Assembly: GCA_003021235.1 (NCBI GenBank)
Contig: PXQR01000061.1
Location: 1-55,357 of the forward strand
From: Halobacteriales archaeon QH_6_64_20
GTDB taxonomy: Archaea > Halobacteriota > Halobacteria > Halobacteriales > Halococcaceae
Direction: 5' to 3'
Length of the DNA: 55,357 nucleotides
Numbering within the stretch: the stretch's first letter is position 1; every line of letters starts with the position of its first letter. Below the pieces are notes generated by a model. It made no database searches, was not told where the DNA came from, and worked only from the letters and a program-made list of their open reading frames with translations. This document shows positions 7,804 through 17,273 of this stretch, piece after piece. The translations under genes and the position numbers were made by a program.

Positions 7804-8991
7804 ATGGCAAGCGTTACACTCGAAAACGTCACGAAACGATACGACGACGTCACGGCCGTCGACGACATGAACTTCGAGATTACCGACGGCGAGTTCATCA
7901 CACTCGTCGGTCCCTCGGGGTGTGGGAAGTCGACGACGATGGAGATGGTTGCCGGGCTCACAATGCCCACCGAGGGCACCGTCTACATCGGCGAACGCGA
8001 CGTTACCAATCTCCCACCGAAAGACAGAGGGATCGCGATGGTCTTCCAGAACATCGCGTTGTTCCCCCACATGGACGTCTACGACAACATCTCCTTCGGC
8101 CTCCGCCTCCGAAATATGGACAAAGAGGAGATCGACCGCCGGGTCAATGAGGCATCGGACATCGTCCAATTAGAAGGGATGTTGGAGCGGATGCCCGACG
8201 AGATGTCGGGCGGCCAGCGCCAGCGCGTTGCGATCGCCCGAGCGATCGTCCGGCAGCCGGATGTCTTCCTCATGGACGAGCCGCTCGCGAACTTGGACGC
8301 GAAGCTCAAGGTCCACATGCGAACGGAACTCCAGCGGCTACACGACCAGTTGGGCACGACGATCATCTACGTGACCCACGACCAGGAGGAAGCGATGACG
8401 ATGTCCGATCGGATCACGGTCATCGACGGCGGCGAACTCCAGCAGATGGACCCACCGCTGACCTGTTACAACGAACCGGGCAACCTCTTCGTCGCGGGCT
8501 TCATCGGCTCGCCAGGGATGAACTTCTTCGAGGGCACTGTGGCCGGCAGTGGCTTCGAGTCCGAACACTTCGACATCGAGTTCGATCCGGCGTCGATGGG
8601 CGTCAACGAAGGCGACGAGGTCACCCTGGGGGTCCGCCCCGAGGACGTCTACCTCGCCGACGAGGGGTCGTCGCTGTCGCACCCAACCGACCGAATCGAG
8701 GCGACGACCGACGTGCTCGAACCGATGGGCAACGAGATCTTCGTCTACTTGCTGTTGGCGGACGAAGCGGACATCGACTTAGAGGAGCCGGGATCGGGCA
8801 GCCAGTTGCTGATGAGCGTCGATCCCTCCGCCGACCTCGAAAGCGACGAGGACATCGAAGTGGTACTCGACCGCCGGAAGATCAACCTCTTCGACACCGA
8901 GACGAGCGACGCGATCCAGCACGGCCTCGTCGAACCCACCCCAGTAAGTGGCGACAGTACGACCAGTGCGGAAGCCGAAACCGACGACTGA
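7804..8991 (+). CDS. Sugar ABC transporter ATP-binding protein (MalK/UgpC type)
   Basis: A 395-residue ATPase. Walker A is GPSGCGKST near residue 38, the Q-loop follows in VFQNIALFPHM, the signature is MSGGQRQRV near residue 135, and Walker B is VFLMDEPLANLD. The switch His is in VTHDQEEAMTMSD. After about residue 235 a C-terminal MalK-like regulatory OB (TOBE) domain follows (GVRPEDVYL). It powers the transporter encoded by the three preceding genes. The C-terminal ~25 residues are an acidic Ser/Thr-rich tail. It resembles the ATPase at 47,895 throughout. Confidence 0.92.
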   Translation: MASVTLENVTKRYDDVTAVDDMNFEITDGEFITLVGPSGCGKSTTMEMVAGLTMPTEGTVYIGERDVTNLPPKDRGIAMVFQNIALFPHMDVYDNISFGLRLRNMDKEEIDRRVNEASDIVQLEGMLERMPDEMSGGQRQRVAIARAIVRQPDVFLMDEPLANLDAKLKVHMRTELQRLHDQLGTTIIYVTHDQEEAMTMSDRITVIDGGELQQMDPPLTCYNEPGNLFVAGFIGSPGMNFFEGTVAGSGFESEHFDIEFDPASMGVNEGDEVTLGVRPEDVYLADEGSSLSHPTDRIEATTDVLEPMGNEIFVYLLLADEADIDLEEPGSGSQLLMSVDPSADLESDEDIEVVLDRRKINLFDTETSDAIQHGLVEPTPVSGDSTTSAEAETDD

Positions 8992-9068
8992 ACGACCTCC
9001 GACGATCGAATCGACTACTCGACCTACCCGGTGGTTTTTAATACGTTCGTCGACGAGTGACGATCAGG

Positions 9069-9272
9069 ATGGTCACGGAGTTGGGCTGGCTGTACATCGG
9101 GGGTAGCTTGGTACTCTTTTTCTTTTGGGCGTACGGGATCGTCTCCTTTCTGCTCGACATCAAGAACAAGTTCGTTCCGCTCGGTCGCCAGTACCTCCGA
9201 GGTCGTCGTCGGCTCAAGAAGGAAAAAGAGGAAGAAGAAGAACGCGAGGAACGAGAACGCCAGCTCTACTGA
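9069..9272 (+). CDS. Small membrane protein with charged C-terminal tail
   Basis: About 67 residues: one transmembrane helix (roughly residues 4-28), then a basic stretch (RRRLKKEK) and a Glu/Arg-rich tail likely to form a helix. I do not recognise the family. The start at 9069 (MVTELGW) is preferred because the TATA-like TTTTTAATA at 9035-9043 puts transcription start just before it; a GTG at 9057 in the same frame would fall at or before that point. It stands alone between the transporter operon and the CNNM gene. Function unknown. Confidence 0.6.
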   Translation: MVTELGWLYIGGSLVLFFFWAYGIVSFLLDIKNKFVPLGRQYLRGRRRLKKEKEEEEEREERERQLY

Positions 9273-9479
9273 AACCACAACAACCGACGGCAGGTAGCGA
9301 CGAGGGTTGGGGGAGAGTCGTTCGGTTCGTGCCGGTTCGTCCTCGTTCGATCGGGCCGACGCCGTGGCGATGAGGCGGTAGAGCGAAAGCCCAAGTTTGT
9401 GACCCGAGGGCCGAAGACTCAAACCTTCGGACGGAGCAGATGTTTTAGAAGGATGCTCTCCGCTCAAGCCCATGCGTCG

Positions 9480-10598
9480 ATGGGGTCGATCGAGATCACC
9501 GCCAGGCTCGTCGCCGGCGTCGGGTTGATCCTCGCGAACGGTTTCTTCGTCGCGATCGAGTTCGCGCTGACCCGTGCGCGCCAGTACTCCGAAGAGGAGT
9601 TCATGGAAGCGGGCCTCGAACGCGCGTGGAACATGACCGACCAGCTCGAGATCTACCTGACGAGCTGTCAGGTCGGGATCACCGCGTCGAGTATCGCCGT
9701 CGGCATCGTCGCCGAACCGGCGCTGGCGGCGCTGTTCGCCCCGGTCTTCGGCGGCACGGTACTGGCGTCGGTCGGCGCGGGCGCGATCCTCGCCTTCCTG
9801 ATCATCAACCTGCTTCATCTCACGCACGGCGAACAGACCCCGACGTACCTCGGCGTCGAGCGATCGAAACAGGTCTGTCGGTACGGCGCGACGCCGCTGT
9901 ATTACTTCGCGAAGTCGATCTCGCCGCTGATCCAACTCGGCGACGGGGTCGCGAAGTGGACGCTCGGCCTCTTCGGCGTCGAGATGACCGGCGCGTGGCA
10001 GGAAGCCGAAGCCGACGTCATCGAGACCCGCGGCGACCTACACAAGGAACTCGATTCGGTGCTCGACGAGGGGGGACTGTCCGAAGAGCGCCAGCAGGAG
10101 GTCCTGAACGCGCTGGTCATCGGCGACGTCCCGGTCCGGGGGATCATGATCCCGCGCGAGGAGATAGCCACGCTGTCGACCTCGGACTCGATCGAGGAGA
10201 TACGCGAAACGATCGGGGACGGTCCCCACTCGCGGTTCCCGCTGATCGGCGAGGAGTTAGAGGACTTCCGCGGAGTCGTCTACCTCCCGTCGGTCCTTGA
10301 CCGGTTCGAGGACCTCACCACGGGCGAGATCGACATCGAGGAGTTGGCGACCGAACCGATGACGCTCCCGGCCGACGAGGAAGTCGCGGACGCGATCGAT
10401 CGGTTCCAGGCCGAACAGCAGGAACTCGCGTTCGTCGAGGACGAAAACGGCGAAGTGGTCGGCTTGCTCACCGCGACCGACGCCTTCGAGGAAGTGATGG
10501 GCGAACTCGAAGACCCGATGGACGACGTCACCGACAGCATCGATCGCCGACGCCGATCACGGGATCGAGCAGTCGATCGGAAGAGCGAACCGACCTGA
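9480..10598 (+). CDS. CNNM transmembrane (DUF21) and CBS-pair protein
   Basis: A 372-residue protein. Residues about 1-170 form the CNNM/DUF21 membrane domain with helices near 5-30, 65-90 and 95-120, and the family pattern LHLTHGEQTPTYLG. Residues about 200-345 hold two CBS domains (from IPREEIATL to GLLTATDAFEEV). CNNM/CorC-type proteins are linked to magnesium and other cation export, with nucleotides binding the CBS pair. The start at 9480 is chosen from the usual family N-terminus and a TATA-like TTTTAGAA about 35 nt upstream. It ends in a basic tail. There is no operon partner. Confidence 0.85.
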   Translation: MGSIEITARLVAGVGLILANGFFVAIEFALTRARQYSEEEFMEAGLERAWNMTDQLEIYLTSCQVGITASSIAVGIVAEPALAALFAPVFGGTVLASVGAGAILAFLIINLLHLTHGEQTPTYLGVERSKQVCRYGATPLYYFAKSISPLIQLGDGVAKWTLGLFGVEMTGAWQEAEADVIETRGDLHKELDSVLDEGGLSEERQQEVLNALVIGDVPVRGIMIPREEIATLSTSDSIEEIRETIGDGPHSRFPLIGEELEDFRGVVYLPSVLDRFEDLTTGEIDIEELATEPMTLPADEEVADAIDRFQAEQQELAFVEDENGEVVGLLTATDAFEEVMGELEDPMDDVTDSIDRRRRSRDRAVDRKSEPT

Positions 10599-10898
10599 GC
10601 CGGCCGATCGATCACCGGCCATCCTCCATCGGTGCTCCCGGGTCGTTCGAAACTGCTAGTTCAATGCGAACGGTTATACCGATTCAGCTTGTGTGAAATA
10701 CGATGGAGTGCTTACACGTTCTCGAAACGGCTTTGGCGCAGAAAGCGACAGACACGCTTTCGAAGGAAAATTACCGATCGTCGTTCGTAAAAAATTGATG
10801 ACGTGTTCGTATACGCCGTGGCGAGATTCCTCTGCCTTAGCCACGGAACGTACCGACGTCGTCGAGTTCGATGCGTTCGTCGTCAGCGAGGTCCGATC
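10599..10898. other. Non-coding spacer with possible promoter
   Basis: No acidic, family-like reading frame was found. TATA-like words are GGTTATACC near 10670 and a TAAAAAATT run near 10785. Either would give the downstream phosphodiesterase gene a leader of tens to about 200 nt, which is unusual here where most genes are leaderless. A basic open frame from 10693 was judged spurious. Confidence 0.4.
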
Positions 10899-12434
10899 AT
10901 GAGCGACAACGGCGCGGATTCGTCCGAGACGCTTCTGATCGGTATCGACGCCGGGAGCCTGTCGATCTTCGAGCGCCTGTTCGAGGAGGGCTGTACGCCG
11001 GTCATCGAGGGACTCTGTACCGACGGCGTCGTTGCGCCCCTCGAATCCCAGATCCCACCCTGGACGCCGAGCGCGTGGCCCTCGATGTACACGGGAGTGA
11101 ACTCGGGCAAACACGGCGCGTTCGGCTTCGCCGACTACGACGGGTACGACTGGCAGATCCTCAACGCGACTCACGTCCACGAACACGCCCTCTGGAAACT
11201 GCTCGACGAACGGGACCTGTCGAGCGTCGTCGTCAACGTCCCCGTGACCCATCCGCCGGACGAAATCGACGGCGCGCTCGTCCCGGGGTTCATGGGTCCG
11301 GAGGATCCGGACTGTCACCCGCCCGGTCTCTTAGACGAAATTCGAGAGGAACTCGGCGAGTACGGCGTGTATCGCTCGTATGAGGTCGGCGACGACGAGA
11401 TCACCGACGAGGGGAAGATCGAGGACTACTGTAACAAGATCCGGATGCGCGGGGCAGCCTATCGGTACTTAGCTGAGCGGTTCGAGCCGGACTTCGGATT
11501 CGTCGAGTTCCAGCACACCGACAAGCTCTTTCACGAGTTCGGCGGCGACGACTGGGGGAAGGTGCAGTCGGTCTACGGCGCGCTGGACGAGGCGGTCGGC
11601 GAGATCCTGGAGGAACGTGACCCCGAACAGGTATTCATCGCCAGCGATCACGGGATCGGCAAGTACGGCGGCCAGGAGGTCTTCTTGAACGAGTACCTCT
11701 GCGAGCAGGGCTACGTCGAGACGACGAGCGCGGAGCGAGCGCTCCCCTCCTGGAGCCCGATCCGGGACGACCTCCGGAAGGGCGAGGAGAGGAAGGGCCA
11801 CAACTTGGCTCCCAACGAGAACGGTGGGGCCGAGCGTCGGGAGGTCGACGTCGCCGCGTCGAGCGCGTACATGCGCCACCGTTCGGAGTTCGGCGTCCGT
11901 CTCAACCTCGAAGGCAGAGAACCCGAGGGCGTCGTTCCTCGCGAGGAATACGACGCCGTTCGCGAGGCGCTCATCGACGATTTAAAGCACTTCACCGCGC
12001 CCGACGGCGACCCGGTGTTCGAGCGGGTCGCCCCGAGCGAGGAGTACTTCCACGGGCCGGAACGCGAACACGCCGTCGACGTCGTGACCGTCCCCAACGA
12101 GTTCGATCACCACGTCTCGACGACGCTTCCCGGAAGCGTGTTCGTCGACGCCGACGGGCTCTGGAACCACCGCTTGCACGGGATCTTCGCGGCCGCCGGC
12201 GACGGGGTCGACGCGACGGACCTCGACGACGCCCACCTCTTCGACGTCGCACCGACGGTGATGACGGCGATGGGCGTTCCCTACAGCGACCGGATGGACG
12301 GAAAGGTACTCCCGATCTTCGATCACGAGGGCGAAGCGACGACGTACCCCGAGTACGAGGAGTCCGAATCGGAGGCGACGGCCGACGAGGAGGCCGTCAA
12401 GGAACGACTCGCCGATCTGGGCTATCTCGAGTGA
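10899..12434 (+). CDS. Alkaline phosphatase superfamily phosphodiesterase / nucleotide pyrophosphatase-like
   Basis: A 511-residue cytoplasmic protein of the type I phosphodiesterase/nucleotide pyrophosphatase fold. Metal and nucleophile motifs are seen in order: GIDAGSLSIFERL (first Asp), TPSAWPSMYTG (nucleophile region), EFQHTDKLFHEFG (Asp/His) and IASDHGIGKYGG (Asp-His pair). A further His occurs in the C-terminal third. Haloarchaea carry many such proteins, whose substrates (nucleotide sugars, phospholipid heads or others) are mostly unknown. The start at 10899 begins the acidic MSDNGAD. No signal peptide. It stands alone. Confidence 0.82.
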   Translation: MSDNGADSSETLLIGIDAGSLSIFERLFEEGCTPVIEGLCTDGVVAPLESQIPPWTPSAWPSMYTGVNSGKHGAFGFADYDGYDWQILNATHVHEHALWKLLDERDLSSVVVNVPVTHPPDEIDGALVPGFMGPEDPDCHPPGLLDEIREELGEYGVYRSYEVGDDEITDEGKIEDYCNKIRMRGAAYRYLAERFEPDFGFVEFQHTDKLFHEFGGDDWGKVQSVYGALDEAVGEILEERDPEQVFIASDHGIGKYGGQEVFLNEYLCEQGYVETTSAERALPSWSPIRDDLRKGEERKGHNLAPNENGGAERREVDVAASSAYMRHRSEFGVRLNLEGREPEGVVPREEYDAVREALIDDLKHFTAPDGDPVFERVAPSEEYFHGPEREHAVDVVTVPNEFDHHVSTTLPGSVFVDADGLWNHRLHGIFAAAGDGVDATDLDDAHLFDVAPTVMTAMGVPYSDRMDGKVLPIFDHEGEATTYPEYEESESEATADEEAVKERLADLGYLE

Positions 12435-12550
12435 GTTCGGATCGATAGCCGAGCAGCCGGCCGACGGCAACTGACGGGGTCGGATCGCAGTCGAGCGGTC
12501 ACGACGTACCGGCAGGCGGCAAGCGAGTGCCGTGAGCCAAATGCCGTGGG

Positions 12551-12559
12551 TTTTTAACG
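12551..12559 (+). promoter_or_regulatory. TATA-like box of aldo/keto reductase gene
   Basis: TTTTTAACG lies 22-30 nt before the ATG at 12581, giving a nearly leaderless transcript. Confidence 0.55.
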
Positions 12560-12580
12560 AGTGCCGTCGAGCGAGCGGGT

Positions 12581-13564
12581 ATGGTCGAGATGGAATATAC
12601 GACGCTGGGTTCGACCGGACTCGAGGTCTCGCGGCTGTGTTTGGGCTGTATGAACTTCGGCAGCGGCGCGGAGTGGATGCTCAACGACCGCGAGGAGAGC
12701 AAGGAGGTGATCGAACGGGCGATAGATCACGGGATCACGTTCTTCGACACCGCGAACGTCTACTCACGAGGGGAGAGCGAGGAGATCCTCGGGGAAGCCC
12801 TTGATGATCGGCGCGAGGAGTTCGTGATCGCGACGAAGGTCTACGGCCGGATGCGCGAGGGACCGAACGGCCAGGGCCTCTCCCGGCGACACGTCTTGGA
12901 GCAGGCAGAAGCGAGCCTCGATCGTCTGGGAACCGAGTATATCGACCTCTATCAGATCCACCGCTGGGACGACGGAACGCCGATCGCAGAAACCCTGCAC
13001 GCGCTCGATACGCTCGTGAGCGAGGGGAAAGTACGCTATATCGGCGCGAGTTCGATGGCCGCCTGGAAGTTCGCGAAGGCGCTCTACACCGCCGATATCG
13101 ACAACCGCGAGCGGTTCGTCTCGATGCAGTGTGAGTACAACCTCGTCGATCGCCACGAGGAACAGAACGTCCTCCCGCTCTGTCGCGACCAGGACGTAGG
13201 CGTGATTCCCTGGAGCCCGCTCGCCGGCGGCTTTCTCGCCGACAAGTACGATCCCGACGAGAAGCCCGAGGACGGACGGGCGACGACCGACGAACACACC
13301 AGAAACCGGTTCACCGAGGAGAACTGGGCGGTGCTCGACGTCGTTCGCGAACTCGCAGAGGAGAAAAGCGTGTCACCGGTGGAGCTGTCGATCGCGTGGT
13401 TACTCCACAAACCAGGCGTCGACGCGCCGATCGTCGGCCCGCGGACGATCGACCAGCTCGACGGAACGGTCGGTGCGCTCGGTGTCTCGCTTACCGACGA
13501 GGAGATCGAACGCCTCGAAGCCCCCACGGAGCCGGTCTGGTCGCGCGCGATCGGCGACGTCTGA
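12581..13564 (+). CDS. Aldo/keto reductase
   Basis: A 327-residue TIM-barrel oxidoreductase. The catalytic tetrad is complete: Asp56 and Tyr61 (FFDTANVYS), Lys86 (ATKVYG) and His127 (YQIHRWD). The C-terminal NADPH-binding pattern is APIVGPRTIDQLDG. It would reduce an aldehyde or ketone with NADPH in the cytoplasm. The general aldo/keto reductase type (YajO/Tas-like) has broad carbonyl substrates. The start is ATG 12581; a second ATG three codons on is possible. No operon. Confidence 0.88.
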   Translation: MVEMEYTTLGSTGLEVSRLCLGCMNFGSGAEWMLNDREESKEVIERAIDHGITFFDTANVYSRGESEEILGEALDDRREEFVIATKVYGRMREGPNGQGLSRRHVLEQAEASLDRLGTEYIDLYQIHRWDDGTPIAETLHALDTLVSEGKVRYIGASSMAAWKFAKALYTADIDNRERFVSMQCEYNLVDRHEEQNVLPLCRDQDVGVIPWSPLAGGFLADKYDPDEKPEDGRATTDEHTRNRFTEENWAVLDVVRELAEEKSVSPVELSIAWLLHKPGVDAPIVGPRTIDQLDGTVGALGVSLTDEEIERLEAPTEPVWSRAIGDV

Positions 13565-14198
13565 AACCATCGAGAACTCGCCGACGGTTCCCGATATCCC
13601 GCCAACGGACGCGTCGCTCGCCGTGACGGATGTCGGTAGAAACACGAGGAAACCGTCGAGCGGACGGGCCCCTCAGGCACCCGGGACTACGCCGGCGACG
13701 AACCACCAGCGGGTGCCCGAGCGCGAGTCTTCGTTTTTATGCTGTGCTTTCGACCGATCGTTGCGATGTTGCCATCCCATATTTAGCTAAAGGATTTACT
13801 CGGACTTGAATACTTCGATTTGCTGAAACGAACGTAAGGGTTCTTCACGCGTCGTACGGGATCGATTCCCGATCGTTTCGAGGTTCGAGAGCGATAATTT
13901 GCGGTAACAGTCGGCATCACGACCCGTCACCGACCTGGCCGTCTTCTCAGATAATTTATACACAATTCGAAGGGCCCGCTTCGATGAATCGTCGTTCGTT
14001 TCGCTCTAGACGTGGACGAGTCGTCTCGATGGTCCGGCGGACGCTTCGGCGGTTCGGCATGTTCGTTAGCGATTCGGACCATATGGGGTTCGAGTCGGCG
14101 AGTGCCCGGTCGCTCGGTCTCCGGTGGCGGGATGGTCAGAGTGAACGCTCGACAGTGCCGGCTAATCGTTTATACTGGAGACGCGAGAACGGGAGGGC
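13565..14198. other. Long non-coding spacer
   Basis: 634 bases without a convincing gene. It contains AT-richer patches near 13,785-13,830 and 13,945-13,965. A TATA-like AATTTATAC near 13,952 is followed by an ATG at 13,984, but the resulting 97-codon frame is Arg-rich, lacks the acidic bias of the neighbours and overlaps the next gene. The promoter of the SDR gene (TTTATAC, 14169-14175, 24-30 nt before its ATG) lies at the end. An unannotated small RNA near 13,980 is conceivable but not supported. Confidence 0.5.
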
Positions 14199-14978
14199 AT
14201 GGTTCACGTCGCGATCACCGGCGCTGCCGGCAACGTCGGGCGAGCCCTCACGGACGCGTTCACCGATCACGAACTGACCCGCTTCACCGAGGTCGAACAG
14301 GACGACATGGACAGCGTCGTCCTCGACATCACCGACCGCGAGGCCTTCCGCGAGGCGTTAGCGGCGCGGGACGTCGACGTGCTGATCCACCTCGCGGCGA
14401 ACTCCTCGGCCTATGCCGAATGGGACGCGCTTACGGAACCGAACCTCGACGGCGTTTATAACGCCTACGAGGCGGCCGTCGCGGGCGACGTCTCCCGGGT
14501 CGTCTACGCGAGTTCGAATCACGCGGTCAACGAGGACGACCTCGAAGACCCTGCCGAACCCGAAACCATGACCGAAGGCGCGCCGACGGTCTATCCACAT
14601 ACCCCGCCGGGACCCGACTCGTACTACGGGATTACCAAGGTCGCCGGCGAGGCGATGGGCGGGTACTACGCGCGCCGGCACGGCCTCGAAGTGATCAACG
14701 TCCGGATCGGCTGGCTCATGACCGAAGCGGAGCTGAAAGAAACCCAAGAGGAACCGGATACCCCCTACCCGGAGGCCGCAGCCCGGTTCGCCCGGGCGAT
14801 GTGGCTTAGCCCGCGGGACTGTCGCGATATCCTCCGCGCCGCGGCCACGAGCGACGTACCCGACTCGCCGTTGGTGGCACACGCGGTGTCACGAAACGAC
14901 GAACGGTACCTCTCGCTGACGAGTACCTGCCGGACGCTCGGCTACCGGCCGCGGGACAACTCGGCGGAGGTCCTGTAG
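14199..14978 (+). CDS. Extended SDR, Azf/uronate-dehydrogenase-like; candidate glucose-6-phosphate dehydrogenase
   Basis: A 259-residue NAD-dependent extended short-chain dehydrogenase. The cofactor motif is TGAAGNVG (residues 7-14), followed by VDVLIHLAAN, the active-site region YASSNHAVN, and the YYGITK Tyr/Lys pair. Near the C-terminus are AMWLSPRDC and YRPRDNSAEV. These late motifs match my recollection of Azf, the NAD-dependent glucose-6-phosphate dehydrogenase of Haloferax; related families oxidise uronates or L-arabinose. The link to gnd and rpiA about 4.5-6.5 kb downstream favours the Azf role. Assignment is inference; epimerase or uronate dehydrogenase remain alternatives. Confidence 0.75.
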   Translation: MVHVAITGAAGNVGRALTDAFTDHELTRFTEVEQDDMDSVVLDITDREAFREALAARDVDVLIHLAANSSAYAEWDALTEPNLDGVYNAYEAAVAGDVSRVVYASSNHAVNEDDLEDPAEPETMTEGAPTVYPHTPPGPDSYYGITKVAGEAMGGYYARRHGLEVINVRIGWLMTEAELKETQEEPDTPYPEAAARFARAMWLSPRDCRDILRAAATSDVPDSPLVAHAVSRNDERYLSLTSTCRTLGYRPRDNSAEVL

Positions 14979-15139
14979 CCGGTTCTCGGGCGACACGCGT
15001 TCGCACTAACCCCCCATCGTTTCCGCCGGCGCTCGACGAACGGGGAGAGCCCTCCCATCGACGGATCCCGACCGGCGAACGACCGATGAGCGACGACGGT
15101 CGATAGTCGACGACGACCACCGATAGTAGACGACGGCCG

Positions 15140-16999
15140 TTACTCGGCATCGGGCGGGCTAAAGGGCTGAACCTCGATGCCTTCCTCGGCTTGTTTGAGG
15201 TATAGCGCCGAGTTGACCAGGCCGATGTGACTGAACGCCTGGGGGAAGTTCCCGAGCGACAGGCCCGTTTCCGGGTCGATCTCCTCGGACAGCAATCCGA
15301 GTGGACCGACGTACTCCACGAGCGAATCGAACAGTTCGCGGGCTTCTTCGAGGCGGCCCGACAGCGCGAGGGCGTCGACCAGCCAGAACGAACAGAGCAC
15401 GAAGGCTCCTTCCTCGCCGGGCAGGCCGTCGTCGACCTTGTACCGATGGACCAGGCCGTCGTCGGTCGCTAAATGGGTCCGGATCGCCTCGATCGTCCCC
15501 TGTGTGCGCGGATCGTCCCACTCGACGAAGCCGGCAAGCGGAATCAGTAGTCCGGTCGCGTCGAGCGCGTCGCCGTCGAACGCCTGGGTGAAACTCCCGT
15601 ACTCGCCGATCGTCTCGTCGAACCCTCTTTCGAGGGTCGTCTCGCGGATCTCCTCGCGGACCGCCCGCCAGCGTTCTTCGGGAGCGTCGAAGCCTTCCTG
15701 TCGAGCGAGGTCGAGCCCGCGATCGATCGCAACCCAACACATCACCTTCGAGTGAACTAAATGTCTGGGTTCGCCCCTGAGCTCCCAGATTCCGGCGTCG
15801 CGGTCGTCCCAGTGCTCGGCGGCGTGCTCGACGAGCCCGCGAACCGCCTCCCAGTCCTCCTCTGCGATCTCCCGGTCGGACTTCGCGAGCTGGTAGATCG
15901 CGAGGACGAGTTCGCCGTAGACGTCGAGTTGGATCTGGCCGGCGGCACCGTTACCGATCCGCACCGGCCGCGAGTTCTTGTACCCCTCCAGATGATCGAG
16001 CTCCTCCTCTTCGAGGGTGGCGTCGTGTTCGAGGGTGTACATCGGCTTGATCTCGGCGGGATCGGTCGAGCGAGTGAACCGGAGGAAGCGATTGAGATAG
16101 GCCATCGCCTCGTGGGTGTGCCCGAGGTTGGTCAGCGCCTGTACGGTAAAGGCTCCGTCGCGGATCCAGCTATACCGATAATCCCAGTTGCGTACCCCGC
16201 CGATATCCTCGGGCAACGAGGTGGTGGGCGCGGCGGCGATCGCGCCCGTATCGCGGTAGGCGAGCAACTTCAGGACGAGTTCGGAACGCACCACCAACTC
16301 GTGGGCGTACCCACCGAACGGACACGTAGACTCGGAGCCGTCACAGACGTGTACCCAGTCGCGCCAGTATTCGACCGTCCGTTCTAACATCTTCTCACAG
16401 CCCTCGGGGTCGATCGGGGCTTTCATGCCGTACTGCAGACAGAACCACTCGGCGTCGCCGGCCTCTAGGGTCAAGGTCGTTCGCGCGTCGGCACCGTCGA
16501 CCTCGAAGTCGGCTCCGGCCGGCGTCGAGAGGAACACCTTCTCGATCTCGCCGCTGGCGAACAGTCCCTCGGCGACCGAATCGATCGTCGTCTCCGCGCG
16601 GGCGTACCCGAAGCGCGGGGCGTACTCGACGTCGAGTTCCACGGTCCCATCGGTACAGCTCACCTGCCGGTAGAGCGCGCGCACCTCCGGTTCCTCGGTC
16701 GTTCCCTCGTTGAACACCGGCATGAAGTCGGTCACTCGTACTGTTCCCGATTCGGTCTCGAAGGTCGTCCGGAGCACGTTCGTCCGTTTCAGGTACTCCT
16801 GGGTCCCCTCGTAGGACGCGGCAGGGGTGATCGAAAAGCGTCCCCCTTTTTCCGCGTCGAGGATCGCCGCGAAGACGCTCGACGATTCGAGCGTCGCCAG
16901 CGGACACCAGTCGATCGAGCCGTCCGTCCCGACCAGCGCGCAGGTCTCCAAGTTCCCGATCACGCCGTACTCGGCGAGGGGTTTGTATCCTCGTGTCAC
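15140..16999 (-). CDS. Glycoside hydrolase family 15 (glucoamylase/trehalase type)
   Basis: A 619-residue cytoplasmic protein. A beta-sandwich N-terminal domain (EYGVIGNLETCALVGTDGSIDW, residues 9-31) is followed by a six-hairpin catalytic domain from about residue 230. Landmarks are APTTSLPE, NWDYRYSWIRDGAFT and ELRGEPRHLVHSK, where the first acidic catalytic residue lies. LSEEIDPETG near the C-terminus carries the second. GH15 releases glucose from alpha-glucans or trehalose; the bacterial trehalase branch shares this N-terminus, so glycogen-like polymer or trehalose are both possible. No signal peptide. A paralogue lies directly upstream at 17,274-19,181 on the same strand. Confidence 0.88.
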   Translation of the reverse strand: MTRGYKPLAEYGVIGNLETCALVGTDGSIDWCPLATLESSSVFAAILDAEKGGRFSITPAASYEGTQEYLKRTNVLRTTFETESGTVRVTDFMPVFNEGTTEEPEVRALYRQVSCTDGTVELDVEYAPRFGYARAETTIDSVAEGLFASGEIEKVFLSTPAGADFEVDGADARTTLTLEAGDAEWFCLQYGMKAPIDPEGCEKMLERTVEYWRDWVHVCDGSESTCPFGGYAHELVVRSELVLKLLAYRDTGAIAAAPTTSLPEDIGGVRNWDYRYSWIRDGAFTVQALTNLGHTHEAMAYLNRFLRFTRSTDPAEIKPMYTLEHDATLEEEELDHLEGYKNSRPVRIGNGAAGQIQLDVYGELVLAIYQLAKSDREIAEEDWEAVRGLVEHAAEHWDDRDAGIWELRGEPRHLVHSKVMCWVAIDRGLDLARQEGFDAPEERWRAVREEIRETTLERGFDETIGEYGSFTQAFDGDALDATGLLIPLAGFVEWDDPRTQGTIEAIRTHLATDDGLVHRYKVDDGLPGEEGAFVLCSFWLVDALALSGRLEEARELFDSLVEYVGPLGLLSEEIDPETGLSLGNFPQAFSHIGLVNSALYLKQAEEGIEVQPFSPPDAE

Positions 17000-17126
17000 G
17001 GTACGACACCGAGTGAAACGAACGTGTTCGGGGCGTTCGCGTCGGTCGATCGAGCGGTCGGTCGGTTCCCGGACATGTGTCTATCGACTCGGCACGCTCT
17101 CGCATAATAAAGTGATTGCCTCGTTT

Positions 17127-17159
17127 CGTTCTCGATTCGTTCCCGATCCGTTCTCGATC
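17127..17159. repeat. Triplet 11-bp tandem repeat between the two GH15 genes
   Basis: Three 11-bp units, CGTTCTCGATT, CGTTCCCGATC and CGTTCTCGATC, lie upstream of the 15,140 gene, just beyond a TATA-like TTATTATG (about 17,104-17,111 on the minus strand). The period is near one DNA turn, which could suit a regulator. Confidence 0.7.
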
Positions 17160-17273
17160 CGGGTCCGGTAGCGGTTTCGACGAGGCGTCACAGCCGTTCG
17201 GCTTCGAGGACGGAACACACGCCTTCGCTCCGGGTGACGCCGCCGAACTCGTCTCCGAGGAGTTCCCTGTCAG

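Noticed and set aside
6912-8150. Long plus-strand frame overlapping permease and ATPase genes
   Set aside because: It is out of frame with two strong transporter genes and encodes a basic low-complexity sequence.
10693-10902. 69-codon frame upstream of the phosphodiesterase gene
   Set aside because: Arg/Lys-rich without family resemblance, and it overlaps the start of a clear gene.
13984-14277. 97-codon frame after a TATA-like box
   Set aside because: Arg/Ser-rich, without acidic bias, and overlaps the start of the SDR gene that has its own promoter.
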